Of a DNA stretch of 64,000 bases, positions 23,880 through 31,173 are shown piece after piece. The stretch's first letter is position 1. Every line of letters starts with the position of its first letter. The translations under genes were made by a program, and so were the position numbers. This DNA comes from Desulfofustis glycolicus DSM 9705. Lineage in GTDB: Bacteria; Desulfobacterota; Desulfobulbia; Desulfobulbales; Desulfocapsaceae. The stretch lies in assembly GCF_900130015.1 (NCBI RefSeq), contig NZ_FQXS01000020.1:40475-104474 (forward strand), written 5' to 3'. Below the pieces are notes generated by a model. That model saw only the letters and a list, made by a program, of their open reading frames with translations, had not been told where the DNA came from and searched no databases.

Positions 23880-24380
23880 TTATCCGCAATTCTTTCCGCG
23901 TTTCTTGCGGCCGGAGGGTTTCGCGCCCGGGGCGTTTGCGGCCTCGGCCACCTTCTCGAGCAGCGCCGCCGCCCATTCCGCCGGAGAGGTCTGCGGGCCT
24001 TTCGGCTCCTCACCCTCGCGGGCGATCTTGGTGGTTTTGAGGTCCTTCATGTGGCAGCGGATCATCCGGTCGAGCTTTTCGGCGGCGTCCGTGTTCCCCT
24101 CGATCTGGGCGCGGACCAGCTTCACCGAGTAGACGCCCACCAGCTCCACCTGCAGGAAGTCGCTGGACTTGTTGAACTCGAAGTCCTGGTTGAGGCGGTC
24201 GATGATCGCGTCGAACATGACCTTCTCTTCCGGCGTCAGGCAGCGGTCGGCAAAGATGCCGTGACGCAGCCGGTTCTGATTGCCCTCGGGCGCACCAGGC
24301 CCGCGCCGGGGCGGTTCGGTCTTGCCCTCGTTGCGGTGCCAGCGGTCCAGCGTCTCTTTGTCCGGTTTGTTCAGTGCCAC
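23880..24380 (-). CDS. terminase small subunit (putative)
   Basis: 166 residues. The early segment RRGPGAPEGNQNRLRHGIFADRCLTPEE carries the GAPxGNxNxxxHG motif common in phage small-terminase-like proteins. Helices follow (FDAIIDRLNQDFEFNKSSDFLQVELVGVYSVKLVRAQIEG) and then a basic tail (KPSGRKKRGKNCG). It would recognise the packaging site and deliver DNA to the large subunit. The two terminase genes are separated here by the recombinase cassette. Preceded by element copy D. Confidence 0.72.
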   Translation of the reverse strand: MALNKPDKETLDRWHRNEGKTEPPRRGPGAPEGNQNRLRHGIFADRCLTPEEKVMFDAIIDRLNQDFEFNKSSDFLQVELVGVYSVKLVRAQIEGNTDAAEKLDRMIRCHMKDLKTTKIAREGEEPKGPQTSPAEWAAALLEKVAEAANAPGAKPSGRKKRGKNCG

Positions 24381-24470
24381 GTGGAAATCCTGCCGAATAT
24401 TGTTTTCCCAAGCCGGGATGCGGGGCGGGAGGCCGATTTAGCCTCCAAACGCGCTCCCGCCGGTTCAGGG

Positions 24471-24504
24471 GTTACTTACCGGAAGCGGCGCTCAACTGTC
24501 GGTC
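24471..24504 (-). promoter_or_regulatory. 34-bp bipartite element, copy D (overlaps a stop codon)
   Basis: The TCCGGTAAGTAAC box is perfect. The upstream box reads GACCGAC (five of seven). The TAA inside the box is the stop codon of the Mor-like gene, so the element partly overlaps coding sequence. It lies 90 bases before the small-terminase ATG. Confidence 0.7.
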
Positions 24505-24750
24505 CCGATCCTGTTTTCGTTCGGCGGCGATGATCTGGTTGACCCGGCGGGTGGTCACACCGGCGAGGTTGGAGATCTCCTGGCTGCTGATCCCCTGCAG
24601 ATGAAGGGCAAGCACCAGGTCACGGCGTTCCTGGTAGAAGCGGCTCGGTGCAGGGACCCAGAGAATTCCGGTGTAGTGCTTCTGAACCTGCTCGAAGAGT
24701 TCCTCGGGCAAGACATCCTTGGCGTTGGCGTAGCGTTTCTTTTTCTTCAC
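24472..24750 (-). CDS. Mor/CD3324-like HTH regulator
   Basis: 92 residues. N-terminus KRYANAKDVLPEELFEQVQKHYTGILWVPAP matches the CD3324/Mor-like opening. It is followed by a helix-turn-helix (RRDLVLALHLQGISSQEISNLAGVTTRRVNQIIAAER). Mor is the Mu middle-operon activator; this smaller relative may activate late phage genes. Its last codons (TCC GGT AAG TAA) form one box of element copy D. It is a second candidate, besides the sigma-like factor, for a protein that reads the 34-bp elements. Confidence 0.75.
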   Translation of the reverse strand: MKKKKRYANAKDVLPEELFEQVQKHYTGILWVPAPSRFYQERRDLVLALHLQGISSQEISNLAGVTTRRVNQIIAAERKQDRDRQLSAASGK

Positions 24751-24753
24751 GGC

Positions 24754-25527
24754 TCAATCCTCCACTTTCTTCATCCACGGCTGCGGCACGTCCGGGTTGT
24801 AGAACCGCAGCGTGCTGGGACGCCCGGACTTCGGCCCGTGGACAATTTCGATAAAACGCTCGGTGACCTCGCCAATCTCCTGATCGCCATCGACGAAACA
24901 GACCAGGCCGTAGTCCTCGCCGCAGGGAAACCGAAACCGGCCCTGGTTCTGATAGAGGCGTGCCTCGGACCAGCTCTTGGCCATGGCCTCCTCACGGATG
25001 GCGTCGACCTTGGCGACAGCCTGGGAAGTTACCGGCTGCTTACATTTCCAAGCTTGGTTCCCGGGATAAATCCAGTCCTTTCTGGGAACTTCGACGGGTT
25101 TCTCCTGGGGTTCGGGACGAAGCGCGGGTGGCCGGTAGTTCTTCGGGGAAAAGGAATGCAGGACCTCCTGCAGGCTTTCCTTGCCGAACTCCCGGATGGC
25201 CAGCTCCTGCAGGGCGTTGAATCGCTGCCGCAGCGTGTTCCAGGCATCCTCGGGGAGCTTTCCGGCCTTGTGCGCGGCTTGGGCCGTGACCATGCGGGAA
25301 CGCAGCCAGGCAAAGTATTCAGGCGAAAGCAGACGAAAAACCTTGCCGTTCTGCTCGATGTCGATCTCACCCGTCCGGACCCAGGCGAACTTCCTGATTT
25401 CAAGATCGGTGGTGACGAAAAGGGACTGGCAGTGTTCCGAGGTCTCGGAAACGGCGAGACTGGCTTGGCTGTCGGCTTTGGGGGCATCCGTGCCGAGGTG
25501 ACGGATCATGGTGGTCAGCAAGCTCAT
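24754..25527 (-). CDS. hypothetical phage protein
   Basis: 257 residues, ending just before the Mor-like gene and preceded by element copy E. Middle portion FRLLSPEYFAWLRSRMVTAQAAHKAGKLPEDAWNTLRQRFNALQELAIREFG is helical. The C-terminal part (GRFRFPCGEDYGLVCFVDGDQEIGEVTERFIEIVHGPKSGRPSTLRFYNPD) looks beta-rich. I know similar uncharacterised proteins in Geobacter-type prophages but no function. Confidence 0.7.
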   Translation of the reverse strand: MSLLTTMIRHLGTDAPKADSQASLAVSETSEHCQSLFVTTDLEIRKFAWVRTGEIDIEQNGKVFRLLSPEYFAWLRSRMVTAQAAHKAGKLPEDAWNTLRQRFNALQELAIREFGKESLQEVLHSFSPKNYRPPALRPEPQEKPVEVPRKDWIYPGNQAWKCKQPVTSQAVAKVDAIREEAMAKSWSEARLYQNQGRFRFPCGEDYGLVCFVDGDQEIGEVTERFIEIVHGPKSGRPSTLRFYNPDVPQPWMKKVED

Positions 25528-25564
25528 GGCAATTCTCCGGAAACGTTGGTAGTCATCGTTTCCA

Positions 25565-25598
25565 GTTACTTACCGGAGCCCCTGAGCGAGTGACGGAG
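25565..25598 (-). promoter_or_regulatory. 34-bp bipartite element, copy E
   Basis: Upstream box CTCCGTC (six of seven), spacer 14, TCCGGTAAGTAAC perfect. It ends 37 bases before ATG 25527 and has no gene immediately upstream, so it cannot be explained as part of a coding 3' end. Confidence 0.75.
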
Positions 25599-25600
25599 CT

Positions 25601-25913
25601 GTAGAAAGGGGTTTCTACGTCTCCGCCCCTTTCTACGGTACCTTTCTACAAGCAAAAACAGACTTGTAATCAATAGGTTATGATTATGATGGTAGAAAGT
25701 GTAGAAAGGTTATGGAGGTTACTTGCCGCACGGGGATTTTTCCCGTGAGCCAGCACCGAGGTCATGGGGCTGAAAAATTCATGAGTCAGGGGAAGTGACC
25801 CCGGAAACCTTTCTACCCTTTCTACGCTTCCGATGAAAACCGATTGAAACCAATGGGTTGCTGCGTAGAAAGTGGTTCCCGGGACATTCTACAGCGTAGA
25901 AAGGTCTTTCTAC
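25601..25913. repeat. cluster of about 12 GTAGAAAG motifs in both orientations
   Basis: GTAGAAAG or its complement CTTTCTAC (a few with one change) occurs near 25601, 25612, 25630, 25643, 25692, 25701, 25810, 25818, 25865, 25886, 25896 and 25907. The first two form a perfect inverted repeat, GTAGAAA-GGGG-TTTCTAC. No gene is credible in 25,599-26,150. The density suggests a regulator array or an origin. Confidence 0.75.
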
Positions 25914-25951
25914 CGGAGGCTGTGCATCCTCCGCCGGATTCCGACGCCTCT

Positions 25952-26149
25952 GTAACTGTATTTCGTAAAAAATGCCTGTTTGTAATCATATTTTGAGTTG
26001 CAAATACGTTTTTTGAGGACCACCCCCCATTTTGACCCCTCACCCAGGCATCCCAAACAATTTTCTTGAAAACTGCTGATAATGTAACTATATTTTTAAC
26101 TCAAAGGCTCATAGTAATCATTTTTTGAGAAACGTAACGATTTTTTGAG
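25952..26149 (+). repeat. iteron-like GTAA..TTTTTTGAG repeats upstream of Fic gene
   Basis: Six related copies of a 16-base unit, consensus GTAAYSATWTTTTGAG, begin at 25952, 25982, 26003, 26084, 26114 and 26134. The last two are exactly 20 bases apart, and the final one provides the GAGG of the Fic ribosome site. The stretch is AT-rich inside a GC-rich phage, so it is a good candidate for operators of the Fic unit or for a replication origin. Confidence 0.7.
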
Positions 26150-26154
26150 GTGTG

Positions 26155-27663
26155 ATGACATTGGACACGACACAGAACCGGCTGGCAGGCTATGCGTTTC
26201 TGATAGAGCAATTCGACTTGAGAGCTTTGCCGAACTGGCACACGTCCTCAGTCAGCCCGACGGGGACGCTGCGCTCTACTATTCAGGATGGGCAGGTGGA
26301 ATCCGTCTACCCCCAGTCCTATTGGCCCGGAGACGGGACGGGAGACCATCTGGAGTTCGCCCTCAAGTACGACGGCGTGAACCTTGGCATCCTGTCGGCC
26401 CTTTTCGACGTGGTCCCAGCAGACGAGATAGCGGCCTGGATCAGCTCGAAACCGACCGGGAAATACGCCCGCAGGATCTGGTTCCTGTATGAATTCCTGA
26501 CCGGGCGGGAACTCCCGCTGCCGGATTTGACCAAGGGGAATTACATCGAGCTGCTCGAGCCGGACCGTTACTACACCGCAGCGCCCGGCCGTCGCATGCA
26601 GCGTCAGAGAGTCATCGACAATCTGCTTGGCGGGAAAGATTTCTGTCCCATCATCCGGCGCACCGAAAAGCTCGCCGCCATGGAAGGAATCGACCTGCAG
26701 AAACGGTGCGAAGAGGTCGTGACCTCCTATCCACCGGAGCTTCTCAGACGGGCACTAAGCTACCTGTATAACAAAGAGACCAAGTCCTCATTCGAGATCG
26801 AACACATCAAGCCGAGCGCCTCCCGGATAGAGAAATTCATCGGCTTGCTGGAGATGGCCGAGCACAAGGACTTTTGCGAGAAGCCTCTCCTGATCGACGT
26901 GCAGAACCGCATCGTCGATCCCCGATTTCGAGACACGGACTACCGGGCCAACCAGAACTACGTCGGTCAAACTATTTCCTATCAGAAGCAGCTCGTTCAC
27001 TATGTCTGCCCGAAGCCCGACGACCTCCCGGAACTGATGGCGGGACTACTCGCTGCCCATCAAGTGATGAAGGAGGGCGCGGTCCCCACCATTATCCATG
27101 CCGCCGCCATCTCCTACGGATTCGTCTTCATGCATCCCTTTGAGGACGGCAACGGCCGTATTCACCGGTTTCTCATTCACAATATCCTGTTTCTGCGCGG
27201 CGAGATCCCGAAAGGGCTCATGTTCCCGGTCTCCGCCGCCATGCTGAAAAATCCGGCGCTTTACGATCACTCCCTGGAGGCGTTCTCAAACCCGCTGATG
27301 CGGCTGGTTGAATACGACTTGGACGATCTCGGCCAGATGACCGTGCCGGATGAGACCGGACCTCTGTACAGGTACATCGACATGACCGCTCAGGCGGAGG
27401 CGTTGTATGATTTCGTCAAGCTCACCATCGAGCACGAACTGGTGGAAGAACTCGATTTTCTGGCGAGTTACGACAAGACCAAGCAGGCCATTCAGGAGAT
27501 CGTGGACATGCCTGACCGCCTCATTGATCTTTTTATCCAGCTCTGCCTGCAAAACAATGGTCGCCTTTCGGCGAGAAAGAGGGAATCGCATTTCGGGTTT
27601 CTGACCGATGACGAGTTGGCCGACATGGAAAATGCCGTCCGGGAAGGATACGCGAGGGACTGA
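26155..27663 (+). CDS. Fic domain protein (putative AMP-transferase)
   Basis: 502 residues from ATG 26155; an in-frame GTG sits one codon earlier and GAGG is provided by the last upstream repeat. The catalytic motif HPFEDGNGRIHR is at about residue 327, complete with His, Asn and both Arg. An upstream helix contains SSFEIE (about 211-216), which resembles the inhibitory (S/T)xxxE motif that blocks the ATP gamma-phosphate, so the protein may be self-inhibited. The C-terminus is probably winged-helix-like. Fic enzymes usually transfer AMP to Tyr, Thr or Ser of target proteins. It lies on the opposite strand to all neighbouring phage genes and behaves like cargo. Confidence 0.9.
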   Translation: MTLDTTQNRLAGYAFLIEQFDLRALPNWHTSSVSPTGTLRSTIQDGQVESVYPQSYWPGDGTGDHLEFALKYDGVNLGILSALFDVVPADEIAAWISSKPTGKYARRIWFLYEFLTGRELPLPDLTKGNYIELLEPDRYYTAAPGRRMQRQRVIDNLLGGKDFCPIIRRTEKLAAMEGIDLQKRCEEVVTSYPPELLRRALSYLYNKETKSSFEIEHIKPSASRIEKFIGLLEMAEHKDFCEKPLLIDVQNRIVDPRFRDTDYRANQNYVGQTISYQKQLVHYVCPKPDDLPELMAGLLAAHQVMKEGAVPTIIHAAAISYGFVFMHPFEDGNGRIHRFLIHNILFLRGEIPKGLMFPVSAAMLKNPALYDHSLEAFSNPLMRLVEYDLDDLGQMTVPDETGPLYRYIDMTAQAEALYDFVKLTIEHELVEELDFLASYDKTKQAIQEIVDMPDRLIDLFIQLCLQNNGRLSARKRESHFGFLTDDELADMENAVREGYARD

Positions 27664-27687
27664 GCTTCAAAGCAATGGGGGTGTGAA

Positions 27688-27837
27688 ATGAAGAAAATCG
27701 ATCAAAACGAGCAGAGCAAACACACTGTTGCACTCCAAGAAATTCTGGTCCTTGGCGAACGCCAGATCAAGGATGGCAAGGTTCAGCCAGCCGCAGAAAT
27801 GATTAAGCGACTACGGGAGCGGCGGGCGACAACCTGA
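27688..27837 (+). CDS. tiny Fic-linked protein, antitoxin-like
   Basis: 49 residues, ATG 27688, 25 bases after the Fic stop, with a GGGGGTG site just upstream. The sequence MKKIDQNEQSKHTVALQEILVLGERQIKDGKVQPAAEMIKRLRERR resembles short helical antitoxin tails (GKVxPAxEMxxRLRxR), as in YefM/ParD-type proteins. It has no obvious (S/T)xxxE(G/N) Fic-inhibitory motif. Its place after the Fic gene suggests a regulator or antitoxin. Confidence 0.6.
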   Translation: MKKIDQNEQSKHTVALQEILVLGERQIKDGKVQPAAEMIKRLRERRATT

Positions 27838-27865
27838 AGAGGAAAAGCATCATTTGCCCCTCTTC
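27836..27865. terminator. hairpin between convergent genes
   Basis: GAAGAGG and CCTCTTC are separated by 16 bases between the convergent Fic unit and the primase-helicase gene. There is no strong T-tract, so terminator activity is uncertain. Confidence 0.35.
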
Positions 27866-27870
27866 CCGGG

Positions 27871-30800
27871 TCATTCAATGCGGCGGATCGTGTAGAGTTT
27901 TGTGCCGTATCGCTTCTGGCCTATTTCAATCTCGAACCCTGCCCCCCGGATGGTCTCCAGATCATTCACCAGCCGCTGTGCGAATTGCCGGGATGAGTCC
28001 ATCTCGAAACGCAGACCGAAATCCCGAGCGACTCGCTTGAGGGCCACGAACAGGTCCCGGGAAAGAACCTCCCGTAAACTTCCATCGTCTTCAAAGCGGA
28101 TCTGATACCGCTGGACGAACTCCTGAACCGGGTCCGTCCGGCGGTCTCCGTAAACATCATGCGCATTGGTTTCGGTCGCGGTGCGCCATGCGTTGAACAG
28201 GGTCGCCAGCGCGGTGGCCGTATGGTTTGAATCCCGGGCCGTATCCCGGCTGGTCCGGTTGAGCGACTCGATTTGCCGGGCGAATGCCGGTGCCAACGCT
28301 TCCAGCCCCTGTTCCATCTCTTCACGGCTCGATCCGGCCAGCATCATCAGGTACATCAGGCTGAGATACTCATTGCAGCGGCGTTTGTCGTGGTTCCCCA
28401 GGGCCTCGTGCAACAGCTTCATGGCATGGCGTCTCATGCCGTCTCGCATCATCGCCAGCACCACCCGGGTCCGCTTCATGATGACCGAAATGATGAGGTC
28501 ACGATGCTGCTGGATGCCTGCGACAACCTCGGATTCGATGAAACAGTCATTGCCCTGGTTGGCGACATCGAAATTGATCACAAAACTGCGTGACTGAACC
28601 TCCGAGAGCTCCCCGCACAGCGGCTCGATGCCGGTGGTGTTCAGCAGGCATTTGGTCCGCTCGGTGATGGTCTCGCTGTCGGTGCCGCTCTTGCGTTTCT
28701 CCTTGGCGATGCCGGTGATGCTGGTCAGCATGAAGGTGGTCAGATCCTCGGTCATCTGCTTGACCTCGATGTTGTCGAGGACGATGAGCGGGTTCTGCGA
28801 GCCATCGGTGTAGTTCGCCGCGTCGGTGGCTTTCTTGTGCTGGGGCTCGCCGTAAAGCAGCGTCGACGTGATCTTGCTGGCGGTGGTCTTGCCCGATCCG
28901 GCCGAGCCCTCGAAGCGGGTCATGGGCCGCGTCCCGGCGAAGTCGATCAGCAGGAAACAGGAGAGCCAGGAAAGGATGAGAAAGCGATCTCCCTGCGGAC
29001 AGGTCATGTTGCCCACCAGCAGATCGACCAGGAGCCGGTCCGCCTCTTCGAGGTCGGCGTCGGGCAGGAATTTCAGCGGCTTCATCTTCCGCGAGCCATC
29101 CAGGATGATGCCGTCCTCGTTACCGCCGTTCTTCATGATCTGAATTTCGTCCGGGGTGATCTTGGCGATCTCGTGCTCCGGATTGTTCAGGTTGAAATAG
29201 ACGGTGTAGGAAGCCACATCCGTATGCAGCCAGGAAAAATGGTCGCGCACCTGGCCACGGATCATGGCCAGGCTGGGCAGCACCTCGAAAAATGTCCGTC
29301 CGCCGTTGGAGGTCGGCACCATGCCCGTGTGCTTGTAGAGCATGGCCGCGTAATGGCGCTTGCGGCCACGGTCCGGTGAATCCATCCAGTAGATGGCGTT
29401 ATCGAAATACATGAACGGCTCGCCCTGCAGGGTGTGAAAGAACTGGGCACCGTTGGCGGTGAACCAGTCGTAGGCGGCCTCGGCGGCCAGGGTGTAGTCG
29501 GGAGCGCCGTTCTCCAGTTCCGTGTCGATCAGCACCTCGTCGACCCTGGCGCGGCATGATCCGGGCATCGCGCCGGACATCCGCTTGGCCTTCTTCTTTT
29601 CATTACGGAACTCGACCTTGCGGTCCTTCTGGATGGCGCGGATCTGTTCCTTCAGGGTGGCCATGGAGACGCCACCACCGATGCGCTCCTGCACCAGCTT
29701 CAGCAGGCGGGCCTGTTCCAACGGAGACTGCTCGGAAATCTCCCCCAGTATCGGTTCGAGCAGGCGGTTGCGTTCCTCTTCCTCAGCGCCCTCTGGCAGC
29801 GAGCGCACGCCGAACTCGATGGGCGTGCTGGCCTCGGCGAGCAGGCGTTCGAAATCCTCCCGGGTATGCCCGGCGGCAATGTAATCGTTGACGTCGATCT
29901 TGGCGGTGGCGAGAAGCACCTCGGCCGACTTGATTTCCTCGGCGGGACGTCCCGCCAGCAGCTTGGCCAGCTCCTTCGGCCCCACGCTCGCCGTCAGGCC
30001 GAAGCGTTCGGTCAGCTCCTGCCGGGCCGAGATCTGTGTCTCCGACAAGGGCAGCGTCACCAGGCGGGTGTCGATCTTGTGTTCGGCCAGGGTGCGGGCG
30101 GTTTGCAGCGCCCCCTTGAGACCGGCCTGGGAGAGTTCGTTGTCCTGGCAGATGTAGACGGTTTCGACGCCGCGCAGCTTGGGGATCAGGCGTTCCCAAT
30201 CGGCGGCCCGGATGCGAACGGTGACCGGAGATACGGTGGGCAGGCCCAGTTGCATCAGCGCCAGACAATCGGTCACCCCCTCGGTGATGATCACCTTGCC
30301 GGGCCGGGCCAGCAGACAGTCCTCGTTGAACAGCAGCGCGTTGTTGATGAAGTCGGCGACGTAGGGCCGCTGGTGCTCGTCATGAACCGGCAGTTTCTTG
30401 TATTTCCCTTGCTCCCAGCCCACGTCCGGGGTCCACGGCGTCTTGCGGCCGATCATGAACACCACTCGGCCACGGCTCCAGTAGGGAAAGACGATGCGGC
30501 GCTCGAAAAATGGCGTCAGGCCGTCCTGGCTGGTGGGACGGAAAGCGCCGGTGGCGGCGAGCTCCCGCTTGGAAAAACCGTCCTCACCCCCGGTCAGTTG
30601 GGCGACCGCGCCGGACGCGTTGTCCGCGTAGCCGATCAGGAGATCGTCGATGGTCTCCTCGCTCAGGGCGTATTTGGATTTCAGCCAGTCGAGGACCTCC
30701 GACGACTCCTTCAGCCTGGCGTGGTAAAGCCTGGCCAGCGAGGTCAGCGCGTCCTTGACCCGCAGTTCGAAGGTACGGTCGGCCTCCGTCTGGGCCAGAC

Positions 30801-31173
30801 GCTCCTGGCTCAGGCCATAGCGCGACAGCGGCGGCAAGCCCGCCTTTTTGGCGAGATAGTCCCGGGCCTGACGGTGGCTGTCCGTCATCGGACCGGATTG
30901 CCCGGCGGTGACCGAGCCCGTCTGAATGAACTCAACGAGCTGCAGCACATCACCGCCGGCTCCGCAGCCGAAGCAGTACCAGCCCTGCTTGTCGAGCATC
31001 ACGTGCAGCGACAGGCGCGACTGGCTCTGATGGTTGGGGCAGTCGCACATCAAGCGCTGGCCGGTCTCCTGGGTGATCCGTCCCGGCAGGAGTTCCCGGG
31101 CCACGTCACCGATGTCCATCTCGGTGACGAGCCGGTAATACTCCCTGACGTTATCCGTTCCGCCCATACTCAT
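27871..31173 (-). CDS. primase-helicase (CHC2 zinc, Toprim, AAA ATPase)
   Basis: 1,100 residues. The N-terminus has a DnaG-type zinc ribbon (CDCPNHQSQSRLSLHV...YCFGCGAGGDVLQLV). A Toprim-like segment follows (GKVIITEGVTDCLALMQLGLPTVSP, about 290-315). The C-terminal half contains a helicase-type ATPase with Walker A FEGSAGSGKTTASK and Walker B-like NPLIVLDNIE. It probably makes primers and unwinds phage DNA at the fork. Overlaps the RecD2-like stop in ATGA. Last gene of the replication operon. Confidence 0.87.
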   Translation of the reverse strand: MSMGGTDNVREYYRLVTEMDIGDVARELLPGRITQETGQRLMCDCPNHQSQSRLSLHVMLDKQGWYCFGCGAGGDVLQLVEFIQTGSVTAGQSGPMTDSHRQARDYLAKKAGLPPLSRYGLSQERLAQTEADRTFELRVKDALTSLARLYHARLKESSEVLDWLKSKYALSEETIDDLLIGYADNASGAVAQLTGGEDGFSKRELAATGAFRPTSQDGLTPFFERRIVFPYWSRGRVVFMIGRKTPWTPDVGWEQGKYKKLPVHDEHQRPYVADFINNALLFNEDCLLARPGKVIITEGVTDCLALMQLGLPTVSPVTVRIRAADWERLIPKLRGVETVYICQDNELSQAGLKGALQTARTLAEHKIDTRLVTLPLSETQISARQELTERFGLTASVGPKELAKLLAGRPAEEIKSAEVLLATAKIDVNDYIAAGHTREDFERLLAEASTPIEFGVRSLPEGAEEEERNRLLEPILGEISEQSPLEQARLLKLVQERIGGGVSMATLKEQIRAIQKDRKVEFRNEKKKAKRMSGAMPGSCRARVDEVLIDTELENGAPDYTLAAEAAYDWFTANGAQFFHTLQGEPFMYFDNAIYWMDSPDRGRKRHYAAMLYKHTGMVPTSNGGRTFFEVLPSLAMIRGQVRDHFSWLHTDVASYTVYFNLNNPEHEIAKITPDEIQIMKNGGNEDGIILDGSRKMKPLKFLPDADLEEADRLLVDLLVGNMTCPQGDRFLILSWLSCFLLIDFAGTRPMTRFEGSAGSGKTTASKITSTLLYGEPQHKKATDAANYTDGSQNPLIVLDNIEVKQMTEDLTTFMLTSITGIAKEKRKSGTDSETITERTKCLLNTTGIEPLCGELSEVQSRSFVINFDVANQGNDCFIESEVVAGIQQHRDLIISVIMKRTRVVLAMMRDGMRRHAMKLLHEALGNHDKRRCNEYLSLMYLMMLAGSSREEMEQGLEALAPAFARQIESLNRTSRDTARDSNHTATALATLFNAWRTATETNAHDVYGDRRTDPVQEFVQRYQIRFEDDGSLREVLSRDLFVALKRVARDFGLRFEMDSSRQFAQRLVNDLETIRGAGFEIEIGQKRYGTKLYTIRRIE

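Noticed and set aside
22945-23976. 343-codon minus-strand frame spanning the repeats
   Set aside because: It overlaps the recombinase antisense and gains its apparent repeat structure only from the DNA repeats. No ribosome site or family.
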